DNA of 64,000 bases, taken from NCBI GenBank assembly GCA_030429565.1, contig JAUIFE010000003.1, forward strand, positions 310,001 to 374,000, given 5' to 3'. Made by a program: the position numbers and the translations under genes. The notes below the pieces were generated by a model that was given only the letters and a program-made list of their open reading frames with translations, did no database searches and was not told the origin of the DNA. Below are positions 56,637-64,000 of this stretch, in pieces (the stretch's first letter is position 1; each line of letters opens with the position of its first letter). The stretch comes from Holophagae bacterium (lineage in GTDB: Bacteria; Acidobacteriota; Holophagae; Acanthopleuribacterales; Acanthopleuribacteraceae).

Positions 56637-56677
56637 TTGACGTTTCCCGCGTCAAACCTTGACGCAGGAAACGTCAA
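56637..56677. repeat. 19-bp inverted repeat with four TTGACG half-sites
   Basis: Two 19-base arms (one mismatch) separated by 3 bases. Each arm is itself an inverted repeat of TTGACG and CGTCAA, giving four half-sites in 41 bases. It lies between the A gene's upstream region and the end of the CadC-type gene. It could be a terminator stem without a T-run or an operator cluster. Confidence 0.65.
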
Positions 56678-56682
56678 AATTA

Positions 56683-56720
56683 GAGCGATTTCATCCACCC
56701 GAATCGCTCAGTTTAGGTTG
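56683..56720. repeat. Hairpin repeat, right copy (inverted)
   Basis: Inverted relative to 53142-53179 with 35 of 38 bases identical; differences are at the two bases before ACTGAGCG and one loop-flanking base. It forms an 8-bp stem around the shared loop sequence. It lies 18 bases beyond the stop of the CadC-type gene, so it may also end that transcript. Confidence 0.8.
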
Positions 56721-56737
56721 GATGCTCGGCTTTCTGC

Positions 56738-58051
56738 TCATGGCACAGTAAGGGCTGTACATTCGGCTAAAGGGCCGACGCGGGTGGTGAGGTTGCGGCA
56801 CAGCTCGGCGGCTTTTTGGCGATCGCCGGCGGCATGCAGCAGTTTGGCCAAAGCGATGGTGGTGGAGACGTGGTAGGGCGAATGCTCCAACACGCGGCGG
56901 TACCAGATCTCGGCGTCTTCCAAGCGGCCGGCGGCGGCGTGTTTGTTGCCGATGAGGCGGCCGATTTCGGGGTACCAGGGTCGGATGTGGACCGGCTCGC
57001 GGTCGTAATTTTCGGTCATGGCGGCGTATGCCTGTTCGAGCGCGGCCAGTGCTTGTTCCGGTTGGTTTTGGATGCTGTACAGGTCGCTTTGGTTGATTAA
57101 GGTACCCCACGCGGCGGGGTCGAGCGCAAGGGCGCGTTGGTAGGATTGGTGGGCGTCGTCGAAACGGCGCAGGGTGGCCTGCACCAAACCGAGCGTGCGG
57201 TGGGTTTTGGGGTTGTCGGCGTCAAGGCGGACGGCGCGTTGGGCAAGCGCTTCGGCGCGTTGCAGCATTAATTGGGCTTGGGGTGTGTCGACGCGTTGCT
57301 CGGCAAGGGCGTTGGCGAGGTTGGGCTCCCCGGCGGGCGGTGCACCCAAGGTTTCCGGCCAGCGCAGCACGGTTTGCACCAGGGTGTTGGCGAGGCCAAG
57401 CGTGGCTGGTGCGGAGTCGGGGTTTTCGGCAATGATGCGTTGGTAAAGGGTCATGGCCGATTCGTTGTCGCCGCGCGTGTATTGGTAGTAAAAGTCTTCG
57501 GCGCGTTGGAGTGACGGGTCTACTGGCGCGGATGTCGCCGGTTGTCGCCACCAGCCAATGGCGGCGGCGATCAGCAGCCCCACGACGACGGCCGTGGCCG
57601 TTAGCAAGTGTTTCTTGCTCGTTCGGGTTGCTGGTTCTTGCGCCGGCCGGCTCTGGCTGGGCGTGGCGGGATGAGTCTGTGTTTCTTCAACTTTGGGCGC
57701 GGCTGCTGCGGGTTCCACTGCCGGCGGTGTGGGTGGCGGCACATCAATCAGACGGTAGCCGCGTTTGGGTAGGGTTTCAATGAAGCGCGGCGCTTGGGCG
57801 TCGTCGCCGAGTGCTTTGCGCAGTTTCGAAATACAGCGGGCGAGTGCCCCGAGGCTGACGCTGGTATCGGGCCAAACGTGGTCGAGGATGTCCTCGCGGC
57901 TAACGACCTGGCCGCGATGGTTGGCGAGCAGAAGAAGGAGCTCGGCGGTTTTGGGTTCCAGCTCGACCAGGGTTTCACCCTTGAGTAAACGACCCGTGGT
58001 CGGGTCCAGTTTCCAGGCGCCGATAGGAATAATTTGGTTGTCCGCGTTCAA
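56738..58051 (-). CDS. CadC/ToxR-type winged-helix regulator with TPRs
   Basis: 437 residues from TTG 58051 (GAGGTG upstream). N-terminal OmpR-type winged helix: LDPTTGRLLKGETLVELEPK, TAELLLLLANHRGQVVSRED, ILDHVWPDTSVSLGALARCI and FIETLPKRGYRLI. A Pro/Ala-rich linker and one membrane helix (LLTATAVVVGLLIAAAIGWW, about residue 152) follow. The C-terminal 250 residues are TPR repeats (ATLGLANTLVQTV; HRTLGLVQATLRRFDDAHQS; YQRALALDPAAW). Architecture as in membrane-bound one-component regulators: cytoplasmic DNA binding and extracytoplasmic TPR sensing. It is divergent from the S41 peptidase gene 100 bases away, a likely target. Confidence 0.93.
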   Translation of the reverse strand: MNADNQIIPIGAWKLDPTTGRLLKGETLVELEPKTAELLLLLANHRGQVVSREDILDHVWPDTSVSLGALARCISKLRKALGDDAQAPRFIETLPKRGYRLIDVPPPTPPAVEPAAAAPKVEETQTHPATPSQSRPAQEPATRTSKKHLLTATAVVVGLLIAAAIGWWRQPATSAPVDPSLQRAEDFYYQYTRGDNESAMTLYQRIIAENPDSAPATLGLANTLVQTVLRWPETLGAPPAGEPNLANALAEQRVDTPQAQLMLQRAEALAQRAVRLDADNPKTHRTLGLVQATLRRFDDAHQSYQRALALDPAAWGTLINQSDLYSIQNQPEQALAALEQAYAAMTENYDREPVHIRPWYPEIGRLIGNKHAAAGRLEDAEIWYRRVLEHSPYHVSTTIALAKLLHAAGDRQKAAELCRNLTTRVGPLAECTALTVP

Positions 58052-58151
58052 AGATCACCTCGTCGTCATCGAAAAAGGAGGTTTCCATCATGACTTTAAC
58101 GCATCCCCAGCCGATATTAGGTGTCGAAACCTTATGACGAAGGAGTTCTCG

Positions 58152-59597
58152 ATGCGTGTCACCCTGTTATGTTTATTGTTTTTTAGCCAGGTTCCCGGTT
58201 ACGGCCTCGTCGCCGGCGAGTCCCTGATTCCAAGTAACGCGCTTCAAGCCGATTTGGATTATTTGTACCAGAGCTTGCAAGCGGCTCATGTCAACCTGTA
58301 CGCCAATATGGATAAAGCTGAGATGGACCGCGAATTTGCGGCACGGCGCGCGCGGTTGGCTAAGCCGATGTCGGCAGTGGAAGCGCGAATCTTTTTTCAG
58401 CGTTTTGTGGCCTTGGGCAAAATCGCCCATGCCAGAATCGATCTGCCGAGCGACGCCTTTATGGCGATGCTTGAGGGTGGCGGTGCGGTGTTTCCCTTCG
58501 ATGTGAAGGTGAAAGACAGCGCTTTTTTCATTACTGCCAACGACAGCGGTCTTGCGGGCATTCAAGCAGGCGACCGGTTGGTCGCGATAAATGACGTACC
58601 GATGAAGGAATGGTCGCGGCGGTTAGCGGCTTATGAATCGGCGGACACGGAGACAATGCTGCACGGGTTCTTTGAGTTCAAGTTCCCATTCCTGATGTGG
58701 CTTGAATTGGGCGAGGTCGAACAGTTTAAGGTGACGGTGGTGGATGCTGCCAAAACGACAAAAACGCTGGTGGTGCCCGCGCGGGATCGCGCTTTTTTGC
58801 GCGCCCAACAACAGCAACGCACGGGTGGCCTGGCCTTGGACGGGGGGCGTTCCTTCCGCGTCATCGGCGACCAAGTTGGCTACTTACGACCGGGGCCCTT
58901 TTACAATATCGACGGCGACAACCTGTGGGATTGGGCGCCGTTTCATGCCTTTATCGATCAAGCTTTTACCGAGCTAACCAATCCAACGGTGGCTGCGCTG
59001 ATCATTGACCTTCGCGACAATCCCGGCGGTGACAACAGTTTTAGCGATCACATGTTGGCCTGGTTTGCCGATAAGCCGTTTCGCTTTGCGTCGCGCTTTG
59101 ATGTCAAGGTCAGCGACTTGACGACGGCGTCCAATGCCAAACGGGTGGTGCCCGACCAACCGGGATCGGTGTCGGCTCGCTACGCACGCGCTTACGCTGA
59201 ACGCAAGCCGGGCGATATCTTTGCTTTCCCCATTGAGGCCGCCAAGCCGCGCGCGGGCAAGCGCTTCACGCAGCCGGTATACGTGCTGATCAACCGCCAT
59301 TCCTATTCCAATGCGGTGTTTGTGGCGGCGATGGTGCAGGATTACGGGTTTGGTACGATTGTGGGCGAGGAGACGCGTGATTTGGCTTCGAGTTACGGTG
59401 CCATGGAGCACTTCACCTTGCCCAACACGGGCATGACGGTCGGTTACCCGAAAGCGCATATCGTGCGGCCCAGTGGCGATGCGACGATTCGTGGCGTGGT
59501 GCCCGACATCGCGATTGAAACACCGTTAATCGAAACGGAAGAGGATGTGGTGCTGGCCAAAACGGTGGCCCTCATCCGGAAACGATTGGCACTTTGA
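58152..59597 (+). CDS. S41 family peptidase
   Basis: 481 residues from ATG 58152 (AAGGAG 7 bases upstream), with a signal peptide (LLCLLFFSQVPGYGLVAG), so exported. An N-terminal helical domain (LDYLYQSLQAAHVNLYANMD) is followed by a PDZ-like segment (LAGIQAGDRLVAINDVPMKE) and the C-terminal processing protease/tricorn-like core: AALIIDLRDNPGGDNSFSDH, then LINRHSYSNAVFVAAMVQDY containing the likely catalytic Ser, and TIVGEETRDLASSYG. Probably periplasmic or outer-membrane-facing. It is divergent from the CadC-type regulator and ends at a symmetrical terminator. Confidence 0.9.
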   Translation: MRVTLLCLLFFSQVPGYGLVAGESLIPSNALQADLDYLYQSLQAAHVNLYANMDKAEMDREFAARRARLAKPMSAVEARIFFQRFVALGKIAHARIDLPSDAFMAMLEGGGAVFPFDVKVKDSAFFITANDSGLAGIQAGDRLVAINDVPMKEWSRRLAAYESADTETMLHGFFEFKFPFLMWLELGEVEQFKVTVVDAAKTTKTLVVPARDRAFLRAQQQQRTGGLALDGGRSFRVIGDQVGYLRPGPFYNIDGDNLWDWAPFHAFIDQAFTELTNPTVAALIIDLRDNPGGDNSFSDHMLAWFADKPFRFASRFDVKVSDLTTASNAKRVVPDQPGSVSARYARAYAERKPGDIFAFPIEAAKPRAGKRFTQPVYVLINRHSYSNAVFVAAMVQDYGFGTIVGEETRDLASSYGAMEHFTLPNTGMTVGYPKAHIVRPSGDATIRGVVPDIAIETPLIETEEDVVLAKTVALIRKRLAL

Positions 59598-59632
59598 CAC
59601 CGACCGCGCCAAATGGTCCTGGTGCCCAAAAT

Positions 59633-59663
59633 AAAAAAGCCTCGGTTTAACCGAGGCTTTTTT
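59633..59663. terminator. Bidirectional Rho-independent terminator
   Basis: AAAAAAGCCTCGG and its complement form a symmetrical stem with loop TTTAA, giving a T-run in both directions. It ends both the S41 gene and the convergent lipoprotein gene. Confidence 0.93.
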
Positions 59664-59678
59664 GCGTGTCGATCGCGT

Positions 59679-60179
59679 TTATTGGAAGCGGGCGACGATG
59701 GCGCCTTCGGTGGGCGCCTCGGGGTCGATACCCTGCTGTCGGAGGCTGCGGCGATAAGCGCGAATGGAAACCTGAGAGCGGTTTTTGGGCAGACCGGAGC
59801 GGTATTTGCGGGCCTGCACGAAGAAATAAGCACCGCGATCCTTGGTGATTTTGAAGTTGTCAAACTCGGGGCCAAAGACATAGGAAATACTGTGAATGTT
59901 GAAGTTGTGCGTGCCTTCCGGCAGACCGTCGATGACGAGCACACGGTTGTTACCGCTGTACTTCACCGGAATCTCTTTACCGTTGACCTTAAGCGTCATG
60001 ACGTATTTGATTTGGGTGGAAAACTCCAACATCAGCGTGTTGCCGGGGACGGTTTCGTTTTCGACATCGAAGTATTTGTGGCAGCCGGTCAAACCGACCA
60101 GGAGCAGCGCGAGGACCGCGACCCGAGCAAGTTGGGTCTGGGTTTTGGAAGGTTGCCGAAGCGCATCGATTGGGAACAT
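59679..60179 (-). CDS. Small lipoprotein of unknown function
   Basis: 166 residues. Hydrophobic segment VAVLALLLVGLTGC gives a lipobox near Cys33. The mature part is beta-rich (TLMLEFSTQIKYVMTLKVNG; NRVLVIDGLPEGTHNFNIHS), with a basic C-terminal part (ARKYRSGLPKNRSQVSIRAY). No family recognised; a PEGA-like or lipoprotein-scaffold role is possible because of the strand-turn-strand DGLPEGTH segment, but this is a guess. It is convergent with the S41 gene across a bidirectional terminator. Confidence 0.75.
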   Translation of the reverse strand: MFPIDALRQPSKTQTQLARVAVLALLLVGLTGCHKYFDVENETVPGNTLMLEFSTQIKYVMTLKVNGKEIPVKYSGNNRVLVIDGLPEGTHNFNIHSISYVFGPEFDNFKITKDRGAYFFVQARKYRSGLPKNRSQVSIRAYRRSLRQQGIDPEAPTEGAIVARFQ

Positions 60180-60326
60180 AGAAAATCGGCCTCATTAAAG
60201 GAATATGACACTTGCGGTTGGGTTCAGCGACCGCGCCGTCGCCGCGCGACGACGGACACCAGGGCAAGGTCCCTGGGAAACGCACCATTCTGGCACATTT
60301 GCCCTCGGTGTCCCACTGTTTTGGGC

Positions 60327-60352
60327 AAAAAAGCCAGGCTTAGTCGGCTTTT
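60327..60352 (-). terminator. Terminator of epimerase gene
   Basis: On the minus strand AAAAGCC and GGCTTTT pair around a 10-base loop followed by TT. The stem overlaps the stop codon of the epimerase gene. Confidence 0.7.
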
Positions 60353-60741
60353 CGCTCCAAAAGTTCGAGCAAAACGCCCTGGGTGGCTTTGGGATGGACG
60401 AAGGCAACGCGGTGACCACCGGCGCCGATGACGGGCGTCTCGTTGACGAGGCGCACGCCCTTGGCCTTGTAATCGGCAAGGGCGGCCTCAATGTCGTCGA
60501 CCTCAATGCACATGTGGTGAATGCCGGGGCCGCGTTTACCGAGGAATTTGGCGATGGCCGAGCTTTCGTCGGTCGCCTCCAATAACTCCACATGAGCGTC
60601 GCCCACTTCGAAAAAGGCGGTGCGCACCTTTTGCTCAGGGACCTCTTCAATGTGGTCGAAATGAAAACCGAGGTCGCGGTATTGCTGCACTGCGCTGTCC
60701 AGCTCGGGCACGGCAATGCCGATATGATCGATTTTTTTCAC
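60340..60741 (-). CDS. mce: Methylmalonyl-CoA epimerase
   Basis: 133 residues from GTG 60741 (GAGGAGG 6 bases upstream). Vicinal-oxygen-chelate fold: KKIDHIGIAVPELDSAVQQY (metal-binding His), FFEVGDAHVELLEATDES, KRGPGIHHMCIEVDDIEAAL (second His), and FVHPKATQGVLLELLER (C-terminal Glu). Converts (S)- to (R)-methylmalonyl-CoA in propionate and branched-chain/odd-chain fatty acid metabolism. It is 25 bases after folD and probably in the same transcript. The mutase is not in this window. Confidence 0.93.
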   Translation of the reverse strand: MKKIDHIGIAVPELDSAVQQYRDLGFHFDHIEEVPEQKVRTAFFEVGDAHVELLEATDESSAIAKFLGKRGPGIHHMCIEVDDIEAALADYKAKGVRLVNETPVIGAGGHRVAFVHPKATQGVLLELLERKAD

Positions 60742-60766
60742 GGGTTCCTCCTCGGGAAACGGGGCG

Positions 60767-61678
60767 TTACTGTTGCAGCTCGGCGGCGGCGACGCAATTC
60801 ACCATCAAGTGGGCGATGGTCAAGCGGCCGATGCCGCCGGGCACCGGTGTCACCAGCTCGGCTTTATCCAAACAAGAGAAGTAGTGGACGTCGCCGTAAA
60901 GGACACGGCCCTTTTCGTTAAAAGCCTTCATTTTTTTGCTGTCGGCGGGGATTAGATTCTCTGCTTGCGCGCGGTCGGTGATTTCGTTGATGCCGACATC
61001 GACGACGAGCGCACCGGGTTTGATCCAATCCGCGTCGACCAAACCGGGTCGGCCGACGGCGGCCACGACGATATCGGCTTGGCGGCACAATTCGGCGGGG
61101 TTTTGCGTACGGCTGTGGATGATGCTGACCGTGCAGTTCTCTTTGAGCAATAGCTGTGCCATGGGTTTGCCGACAATGTTGGAGCGACCGACGACCACGG
61201 CGTGTTTGCCACTTAGACTGTGTCCGCTCTGGCGCAGTAGGGCGATGACGCCCATGGGGGTACAGGGAAACAGACCGGGTTCGCCGAGCGACAACCGACC
61301 CACGTTAACGGGATGGAAGCCGTCGACGTCTTTGTCGGGCTCAATGGCGGCAATAATGCGGCTTTCGTCGATTTGTTTGGGCAGCGGTAACTGCACCAAA
61401 ATACCGTGAACCTTGGTGTCACGGTTGAGCTCGTCGACGACGGCCAGCAGCGCGTCGGTATCGGTGTCGGCTTCCAATTTGTGGAAGGTCGACTTAATGC
61501 CGAGGCTTTCGCAGGTGCGAATTTTGTTGCTGACATAGACTTTACTGGCGGGGTCTTCACCGACAAGCACAACGGCGAGGTGGGGTTGAATGCCCCGTTC
61601 ACCAAGTGCGGCGACTTTGGTTTTGGCTTGAGCCAAAAGGTTTTCTGCGGTGCTTTTGCAGGACCAACGTTTACCCAT
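60767..61678 (-). CDS. folD: Methylenetetrahydrofolate dehydrogenase/cyclohydrolase
   Basis: 303 residues from ATG 61678 (GGAGG 8 bases upstream). Bifunctional cytosolic enzyme that interconverts methylene-, methenyl- and formyl-tetrahydrofolate. Visible: HLAVVLVGEDPASKVYVSNK (catalytic Tyr-xxx-Lys), VHGILVQLPLPKQID, DKDVDGFHPVNVGRLSLGEP, the NADP site VVVGRSNIVGKPMAQLLLKE, and VTPVPGGIGRLTIAHLMVN. The last motif is usually PGGVGPMT; here Gly-Arg-Leu-Thr replaces Gly-Pro-Met-Thr, an unusual change next to the active-site loop. Encoded between the VWA gene and mce. Confidence 0.93.
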   Translation of the reverse strand: MGKRWSCKSTAENLLAQAKTKVAALGERGIQPHLAVVLVGEDPASKVYVSNKIRTCESLGIKSTFHKLEADTDTDALLAVVDELNRDTKVHGILVQLPLPKQIDESRIIAAIEPDKDVDGFHPVNVGRLSLGEPGLFPCTPMGVIALLRQSGHSLSGKHAVVVGRSNIVGKPMAQLLLKENCTVSIIHSRTQNPAELCRQADIVVAAVGRPGLVDADWIKPGALVVDVGINEITDRAQAENLIPADSKKMKAFNEKGRVLYGDVHYFSCLDKAELVTPVPGGIGRLTIAHLMVNCVAAAELQQ

Positions 61679-61751
61679 AAATCGAATCCTCCGTCAAATA
61701 AACGTCCGTGGTAGGGGCGGACTGTAATAAAGATCGCTTGGGCGGGGCTGG

Positions 61752-62834
61752 TTAAGGTTCGCGGCGACGCGGATACCAAACGCGGCCGTCCAAGCCGTTA
61801 AGTGTCAGGGGAAAGCTCACTTCGGGAACAATAAGATGTATTTGTTGTTCAATCCGTTGTTGTAGGACCTGCCAGGGGTTGTCACTTAAATTGATTTCAA
61901 ACCCGCCGCTTTGGCGAGTGAGTCGGCTCATTTTACCCAATATTCGTCCGGTCGCATTAAACCAAACCAGGTTGCTGCCTGCACTGTGCATGAAGGTGGC
62001 GGCGCTGTTGTGATTGTGGCGGCTGCCGTCGTCGATGGCGTCGGAAATGAGCAGAATGGTGCGGCGCGTACTGCCTGAGAACAAACCGCTCGCCGTCGCC
62101 AAACTGTCGTAAACCACCGATTTGGCCTGGCCGCGATACAACACATCCAGTGACGATAAGGCGAGCACCTCATCTAAGTTGAGCAGGCGCGGTTGGCTGT
62201 CAAACGCAATCAAACGCACGGGATGGCCCTTGGCTTGTTGTCGTTGAATCAGCGTTTTTAATGGGCCGGCCACGGCGGGCAGGAGGTCGCGCATAGAGCC
62301 GCTAATATCGAGCACGATCACCAAGTCGAGCGGGGTTTTTTCCGCCGCTTGCACCTTTTGCGGCTGGTAGCGTTTGCCGGCGTAGGTCACGGTTGGTTGT
62401 TGGTCGCCCAAGGGTTGGCTGAGGAAGGGCCAGAGTTCGAAGGCCTTGACCTCGGTGGTTACGTCGACACGTGGCGGCTCAAAGGTCCGTTCGATTTTTT
62501 CGACAGTGCCGTCTGGAAAAGTTGCCGTGATGGTCACCGTATTGGTGAACTCGGGCTGCCAGTTCAGGCTGAAATGGAAGGGCGGCTTGCGGCGGGCGCG
62601 CACGAGGGCGCCGTTGAGGCGCAATTCGACACGGCGCGGTTGACTGTCGCCTAGTACGTCGAGTTCGAAGGCCTGCGGGTTGTCCAACACGCTGCGGCTG
62701 GTGGGTTGGCGCAGGACGATGCGGTCGGCGGCGTGGAGCGACAGACCGAAGAGCAGGAGCGCGAGCCAGGGCAGCAGGCGGGGCCAAAGGGAACCGGGCG
62801 GCAAAACAGTGCGGCGGGCTGCAGGGGCAATCAT
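61752..62834 (-). CDS. von Willebrand factor A domain protein
   Basis: 360 residues from ATG 62834; an upstream in-frame ATG at 62891 lies inside the L19 terminator and is rejected. A hydrophobic N-terminus (LLPWLALLLFGLSLHAAD) is a signal peptide. A beta-sandwich region (RRVELRLNGALVRARRKPPF ... FEPPRVDVTTEV) precedes the VWA domain, whose MIDAS motif is VIVLDISGSMRDL (DxSxS), with RTILLISDAIDDGS later supplying the Asp. A secreted adhesion or metal-dependent protein-binding role is likely, as in the VWFA-related proteins frequent in Acidobacteriota. Convergent or co-directional neighbours do not specify a partner. Confidence 0.88.
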   Translation of the reverse strand: MIAPAARRTVLPPGSLWPRLLPWLALLLFGLSLHAADRIVLRQPTSRSVLDNPQAFELDVLGDSQPRRVELRLNGALVRARRKPPFHFSLNWQPEFTNTVTITATFPDGTVEKIERTFEPPRVDVTTEVKAFELWPFLSQPLGDQQPTVTYAGKRYQPQKVQAAEKTPLDLVIVLDISGSMRDLLPAVAGPLKTLIQRQQAKGHPVRLIAFDSQPRLLNLDEVLALSSLDVLYRGQAKSVVYDSLATASGLFSGSTRRTILLISDAIDDGSRHNHNSAATFMHSAGSNLVWFNATGRILGKMSRLTRQSGGFEINLSDNPWQVLQQRIEQQIHLIVPEVSFPLTLNGLDGRVWYPRRREP

Positions 62835-62868
62835 GGCGTGGCGGCGTTCTCCGTGGGGTGAGGGGCAT

Positions 62869-62898
62869 AAAAAAAGGCTTTGCGGGTGCAAAGCCTTT
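62869..62898 (-). terminator. Terminator after rplS
   Basis: AAAGGCTTTGC and its exact complement form an 11-bp stem with a 4-base loop, followed on the minus strand by a run of seven Ts, 8 bases beyond the L19 stop. Confidence 0.93.
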
Positions 62899-62906
62899 GG
62901 AGTGGT

Positions 62907-63266
62907 TTACTTGTTAAAGTTACGCTTTTCTTTGATACGCGCAGCTTTACCAATTTTTTCGCGCATGTAGTAAAGTTTCGCGCGACGAACGCGACCGCGA
63001 CGGATCACTTCGATTTTGTCGATGGAAGGGGAGTAGAGGGGCAAAATACGCTCTACACCGTAACCGCCGGTAGACACTTTACGAACACGGAAAGTGGTGC
63101 GGTTTAACTTGCGGCTGATACCCAAAACGATACCTTGGAAAATCTGGATCCGCTCTTTGTTACCTTCGATAATTTTCAAGTGAACTTTGACGGTGTCGCC
63201 GGGACGCATGTCGGGGCGCTCTTTACCTTCAATTAATTTCTTCTCAAGTGATTCGATCACTTTCAT
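62907..63266 (-). CDS. rplS: 50S ribosomal protein L19
   Basis: 119 residues from ATG 63266 (AGGAG 8 bases upstream). Matches L19: [60 protein letters not shown] and [20 protein letters not shown]. It lies at the 30S-50S interface. It follows the RNA methyltransferase gene by 4 bases, with trmD further upstream, the usual trmD-rplS order. Start chosen by RBS and by the normal L19 N-terminus; a longer frame to 63332 is not supported. Confidence 0.97.
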   Translation of the reverse strand: MKVIESLEKKLIEGKERPDMRPGDTVKVHLKIIEGNKERIQIFQGIVLGISRKLNRTTFRVRKVSTGGYGVERILPLYSPSIDKIEVIRRGRVRRAKLYYMREKIGKAARIKEKRNFNK

Positions 63267-63270
63267 GGCG

Positions 63271-63861
63271 CTATCTCCTAGATTCTGATGTGCCATGCGT
63301 AAACAGGCGGTCGACAATAATCGCTGCGGCACATCTTACCGAGAGGTGATTGTAACCATCGTAACCGTAGATGGGCGGAAGAATCCGATCACATCGGTGC
63401 AACTGCTGTTCGCTCAACCCCCAACTCGTACCGAACTGGACAACGGCCGAGCGACCAGAACTTCCCATTATAGGCAAAAGATCGCCGAAATCAAGGGTCT
63501 TGTCGCACGGCTTCGCGCTGGTGCCAATCAGCAGCGGCGCTTCGCCGTCACGTTCCGTGAGCGCCTCGATCAGTTCGTCAAAGCTGTGGTGAATGTGCAG
63601 CGATTGCAGGGCGGCGACGCGATCGGGATTGTAGCTTTTGCCAAAACCTTCGCGCCAGAAATCGAGGATTTCATTGCAGAGCCGATGCTGGGCGTCCATG
63701 GCGGTGACGGCGTGAAAACCGCCGAGTCCGTAGGTCAGGGTTAGGCGACAGAAATCGTGTAAATCGGTTTGGGTCACGCTGGAATGAATTGTTTCGCCAC
63801 GGCGGCCGAGTACATTGTCGTGTCGCAGCGCCAGGTGAATGCGGCCCGGTTGCAAGGTCAT
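63271..63861 (-). CDS. SAM-dependent RNA methyltransferase (Methyltrn_RNA_4-like)
   Basis: 196 residues from ATG 63861; the ATG overlaps the trmD stop (ATGA). Begins [20 protein letters not shown] and has [40 protein letters not shown] and [20 protein letters not shown], then [20 protein letters not shown]; the terminal glycine-rich knot segment is the pattern of SPOUT-like RNA methyltransferases. Members of this family occur next to or fused with TrmD. The RNA target is unknown. Translationally coupled to trmD and 4 bases before rplS. Confidence 0.85.
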   Translation of the reverse strand: MTLQPGRIHLALRHDNVLGRRGETIHSSVTQTDLHDFCRLTLTYGLGGFHAVTAMDAQHRLCNEILDFWREGFGKSYNPDRVAALQSLHIHHSFDELIEALTERDGEAPLLIGTSAKPCDKTLDFGDLLPIMGSSGRSAVVQFGTSWGLSEQQLHRCDRILPPIYGYDGYNHLSVRCAAAIIVDRLFTHGTSESRR

Positions 63862-64000
63862 CGCGGCGCCTCCGGGGTGTAACCCATTTTCTTGAGCATC
63901 TTGCGTGCTTCTTTGTCGAGCTCGGCCCGTTCCAGGAGGTCGGGACGCAATTGCAGGGTGCGCGCCAGTGCTTGTTGTTTTCGCCAAATGCGGATGTGTT
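63858..64000 (-). CDS. trmD: tRNA (guanine-N1)-methyltransferase TrmD, C-terminal fragment
   Basis: Only the last 46 residues are inside the window; the start is beyond base 64000. HIRIWRKQQALARTLQLRPD matches the conserved TrmD C-terminus (H-x-x-I-x-x-W-R-x-x-Q-A/S ... R-T ... R-P-D/E-L-L). The enzyme methylates G37 of tRNAs. The stop overlaps the start of the RNA methyltransferase gene. Confidence 0.85.
   Translation of the reverse strand, partial: HIRIWRKQQALARTLQLRPDLLERAELDKEARKMLKKMGYTPEAPR

Noticed and set aside
62835-62891. Longer N-terminus for the VWA protein
   Set aside because: The upstream start is inside the L19 terminator; the inner ATG is followed by a normal signal peptide.
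63267-63332. Longer N-terminus for L19
   Set aside because: The inner ATG has the RBS and gives the normal L19 start.

Overview
The window is bacterial chromosome, Gram-negative in cell plan: it carries RND pumps, a TonB-dependent receptor, an outer-membrane porin, a TolC-like channel and several lipoboxes. Typical genes run at roughly 57-60% GC by eye. The mixture of very large secreted proteins built from DUF11 repeats, a Ser/Thr kinase fused to TPR repeats, a CadC-type regulator with TPRs, a long CusCBA set and a trmD/RNA-methyltransferase/rplS cluster is most reminiscent of a marine Acidobacteriota (Holophagae-like) organism. That placement is an impression, not a phylogenetic result. No rRNA, tRNA, CRISPR array or insertion sequence was recognised.

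Layout. 1-2.9 kb: the 3' part of an RND efflux permease. 2.9-4.9 kb: an AT-rich minus-strand cassette of a small secreted Cys-containing peptide, a 6-bladed beta-propeller lipoprotein and a thioredoxin-like lipoprotein. 5.9-17.3 kb: one 3787-residue secreted protein with three metalloprotease-like modules, eleven DUF11-type repeats, PPC, cohesin-like and dockerin-like modules. 17.5-19.5 kb: an AT-rich OLD-family ATPase/TOPRIM nuclease. 19.6-31.6 kb: an ExbB/ExbD-like fusion, a Ser/Thr kinase-TPR receptor, a TonB-dependent receptor, a response regulator/histidine kinase pair, an NTF2-like protein and an alginate-export-type porin. 32.0-36.4 kb: a kinase-M23-aminotransferase fusion, a convergent MarR-GNAT protein with a clear operator, and a DUF3565 protein. 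37.0-42.3 kb: a secreted subtilisin with LRRs. 42.4-51.3 kb: an inositol-monophosphatase-family enzyme and a Cys-rich protein plus CusCBA-type metal efflux operon. 51.4-53.1 kb: an M14 carboxypeptidase and an unknown protein. 53.1-56.7 kb: a three-gene DUF262 / AAA-DUF3696 / unknown operon bracketed by inverted copies of a 38-bp hairpin repeat. 56.7-64 kb: a CadC-type regulator divergent from an S41 peptidase, a small lipoprotein, methylmalonyl-CoA epimerase, FolD, a VWA protein, ribosomal protein L19, an RNA methyltransferase and the end of trmD.

How the genes work together. The Cus genes form a tripartite metal exporter with a probable periplasmic metal-binding leader protein. The overlapping DUF262 (A), AAA (B) and unknown (C) genes are translationally coupled and look like a nucleic-acid-directed defence or stress module; this and the solitary OLD nuclease are the best defence candidates. 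The peptide/propeller/redoxin cassette resembles peptide-plus-6-bladed-propeller gene sets known from Bacteroidetes. The giant protein and the subtilisin-LRR protein are probably surface or secreted degradative/adhesive proteins. The folD, mce, trmD and rplS end is housekeeping chromosome.
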